Source: Muribaculaceae bacterium (GTDB lineage: Bacteria; Bacteroidota; Bacteroidia; Bacteroidales; Muribaculaceae). From it: DNA of 64,000 bases. Below the pieces are notes generated by a model. That model was not told the DNA's origin. It searched no databases and worked only from the letters and a program-made list of their open reading frames with translations. This document shows, one piece after another, positions 62,494-64,000 of this stretch. The position numbers were made by a program, and so were the translations under genes. Positions within the stretch are counted from its first letter, which is position 1; each line of letters begins with the position of its first letter. The stretch is from assembly GCA_011959405.1 (NCBI GenBank), contig BLLX01000002.1, positions 29,768-93,767 on the forward strand. The letters run 5' to 3'.

Positions 62494-63882
62494 ATGAAAC
62501 GGACTAAAATAGTTGACATTTTCGCTCCCGGACTTATCGGTAGCGATGTCAGCGTGATGGGATGGGTGCGTACCCGCCGCGGCAACAAACACGTACAGTT
62601 CGTGGCGCTCAACGACGGTTCCACCATACGCAACATCCAGATAGTATTCGACATGCAGCGTTTCTCTGAAGATCAGTTGCGCCCTGTCACCACTGGATCA
62701 AGCATCCATGTGACCGGCAAACTTGTCGAATCCATGGGCAAAGGACAGACATGCGAGATACAGGCCGAAACTCTTGAGATTTTCGGCACAGCCGATCCCG
62801 AAATCTATCCGCTGCAAAAGAAAGGCCACACTCTTGAATTCCTGCGCGAGAAAGCCCACCTGCGCCCCCGCACCAACACATTCGGAGCAGTGCTGCGCGT
62901 ACGCTCGGCTCTGGCCTTCGCCATCCACAAATTCTTTCAGGAACGCGGCTTCTTCTATCTCCACACCCCTCTGATCACCGCCAGCGACTGCGAAGGTGCC
63001 GGAGCAATGTTTCAGGTCACCACTCTCGATCTCAACAATCCTCCACGCCTTGAAGACGGATCGGTGGACTACTCGTCAGACTTCTTCGGAAAGCCTGCGG
63101 CACTGACCGTGTCCGGTCAGCTTGAAGGCGAACTCGGAGCCACGGCTCTCGGCGCCATCTACACATTCGGACCCACTTTCCGCGCAGAAAACTCCAATAC
63201 CCCCCGACATCTCTCGGAATTCTGGATGATCGAACCGGAAATTGCCTTCTACGACATCACCGACAACATGGATCTGGCCGAGGATTTCATCAAATACTGT
63301 GTCAGCTATGCTCTCGACAACTGCCGCGATGACCTTGAATTCCTCCAGCAGATGTATGACCCGGAACTCATAAGCCGTCTTGAAGAAGTGGTGAAAAGCG
63401 AGTTTGTCCGTCTCACCTACACCGAAGGCGTGGAGATACTGAAAAACTCCGGCCGTAAATTTGAATTCCCCGTAGACTGGGGCACGGACCTGCAGAGCGA
63501 ACACGAGCGCTATCTCGTGGAAGAGCACTTCAAGCGCCCCGTGATTCTTACAGACTACCCCAAGGAGATCAAGGCGTTCTACATGAAGCAGAACGAGGAC
63601 GGACGCACCGTAAGGGCCATGGACGTACTTTTCCCGAAAATCGGTGAAATCATAGGCGGATCTGAACGTGAAGCCGACTACGACAAACTCCAGCAGCGCA
63701 TCGAGCAGCTCAACATTCCGATGAAAGACATGTGGTGGTATCTCGACACCCGCCGCTTCGGCACTGTGCCCCACAGCGGCTTCGGTCTTGGCTTCGAGCG
63801 ACTGGTGCTCTTCGTTACCGGCATGACAAACATCCGCGACGTGATCCCCTTCCCTCGCACTCCCGGCAACGCCGAATTCTAA
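62494..63882 (+). CDS. asnS: Asparaginyl-tRNA synthetase
   Basis: 462 residues, class II. N-terminal OB anticodon-binding domain (about 15-105, [33 protein letters not shown]). Catalytic core motif 2 is [21 protein letters not shown] and motif 3 is [12 protein letters not shown]. The segment [11 protein letters not shown] and the C-terminal [19 protein letters not shown] distinguish AsnRS from AspRS. It follows the pseudouridine synthase gene by 41 bases and is closed by a terminator. Confidence 0.97.
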   Translation: MKRTKIVDIFAPGLIGSDVSVMGWVRTRRGNKHVQFVALNDGSTIRNIQIVFDMQRFSEDQLRPVTTGSSIHVTGKLVESMGKGQTCEIQAETLEIFGTADPEIYPLQKKGHTLEFLREKAHLRPRTNTFGAVLRVRSALAFAIHKFFQERGFFYLHTPLITASDCEGAGAMFQVTTLDLNNPPRLEDGSVDYSSDFFGKPAALTVSGQLEGELGATALGAIYTFGPTFRAENSNTPRHLSEFWMIEPEIAFYDITDNMDLAEDFIKYCVSYALDNCRDDLEFLQQMYDPELISRLEEVVKSEFVRLTYTEGVEILKNSGRKFEFPVDWGTDLQSEHERYLVEEHFKRPVILTDYPKEIKAFYMKQNEDGRTVRAMDVLFPKIGEIIGGSEREADYDKLQQRIEQLNIPMKDMWWYLDTRRFGTVPHSGFGLGFERLVLFVTGMTNIRDVIPFPRTPGNAEF

Positions 63883-63907
63883 TAAGACCTACAACCTTTA
63901 TTGATAG

Positions 63908-63945
63908 GCAATGGGCCGATGACAAAATTGTCACCGGCCCATTGC
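63908..63945 (+). terminator. Terminator of asnS
   Basis: A 17-bp stem with one mismatch (63908-63924 and 63929-63945, GCAATGGGCCGATGACA) and a 4-base loop, 25 bases after the stop. The last 55 bases of the window hold nothing I can identify. Confidence 0.78.
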
Positions 63946-64000
63946 ATAAATACTATACTTGTTTCCGCCGGATTCATATTGGCAACATATACATCAAAAT

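Noticed and set aside
1-64000. tRNA, rRNA, insertion sequence or prophage
   Set aside because: All gaps were scanned by eye; none holds a cloverleaf-like segment, transposase, integrase or flanking direct repeats.

Overview
The window looks like chromosome of a gut Bacteroidales bacterium, most likely near Muribaculaceae (genus not determinable here). Many genes are preceded by the Bacteroidetes sigma promoter (TTTG, 19-20 bases, TAnnTTTG). Other lineage clues are a type IX secretion (T9SS) protein PorQ, secreted proteins with T9SS-like C-terminal tails, a mucinase-type M60 protease, a choloylglycine hydrolase, BACON domains, and a two-subunit methylmalonyl-CoA mutase beside a biotin-dependent carboxylase subunit (succinate/propionate metabolism). 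I found no tRNA, rRNA, CRISPR array, insertion sequence or phage gene. Coding density is very high and 1-20 base gene overlaps are common.

Layout. 1-4346 (-): RND efflux operon (lipoprotein adaptor, RND pump, start of a probable outer-membrane factor cut by the window edge). 4551-8572 (+): mutA-mutB. 8635-10381 (-): a predicted flavinylated FMN/4Fe-4S membrane protein with a membrane-anchored nitroreductase. 10550-12541 (+): secreted GH20 hexosaminidase. 12598-17899 (+): a tightly overlapping run of mtaB, a glycosyltransferase, two hexapeptide acyltransferases and a flippase, probably a small surface-glycan module. 17887-22331 (-): anaerobic sulfatase-maturase-type radical SAM enzyme overlapping a tricorn-like protease. 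22540-24525 (+): glucosamine-6-phosphate deaminase/PIG-L fusion. 24705-25230: internally deleted remnant of cstA, with its promoter intact, followed by a PHP-family phosphatase.

26077-27425 (-): udk-lptB. 27565-31898 (+): ndk, an M23/LysM peptidase, a possible 49-residue small protein, a secreted choloylglycine hydrolase and two envelope proteins. 31978-36579 (-): M60 peptidase with a secreted partner. 36724-38305 (-): zinc ABC ATPase and binding protein without a permease. 38354-42840 (-): pycB/oadA-like carboxylase subunit, an MBL-fold hydrolase and an AspT/YidE-type transporter. 42942-46358 (+): large M6 metalloprotease with a T9SS-type tail. 46451-47749 (-): secreted protein of unknown function. 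47913-48368 (+): GNAT acetyltransferase.

48381-53735 (-): porQ-cmk-ispH-lipoprotein-mutS2. 53925-58981 (+): DUF349 protein, undecaprenyl-phosphate sugar transferase and recQ. 59082-63882 (+): rplY-pth-hslR, a pseudouridine synthase with a long YQPR-repeat extension, and asnS.

Together the genes describe a fermenting, mucus- and bile-exposed anaerobe: succinate/propionate metabolism, host glycan and glycoprotein attack (GH20, M60, M6, amino-sugar deaminase), surface polysaccharide assembly and envelope export. The most unusual points are the decayed cstA with a live-looking promoter, the periplasm-facing flavin/nitroreductase pair, the maturase-tricorn coupling with no sulfatase in sight, the permease-less zinc ABC pair, and the repeat-rich extension of the pseudouridine synthase.
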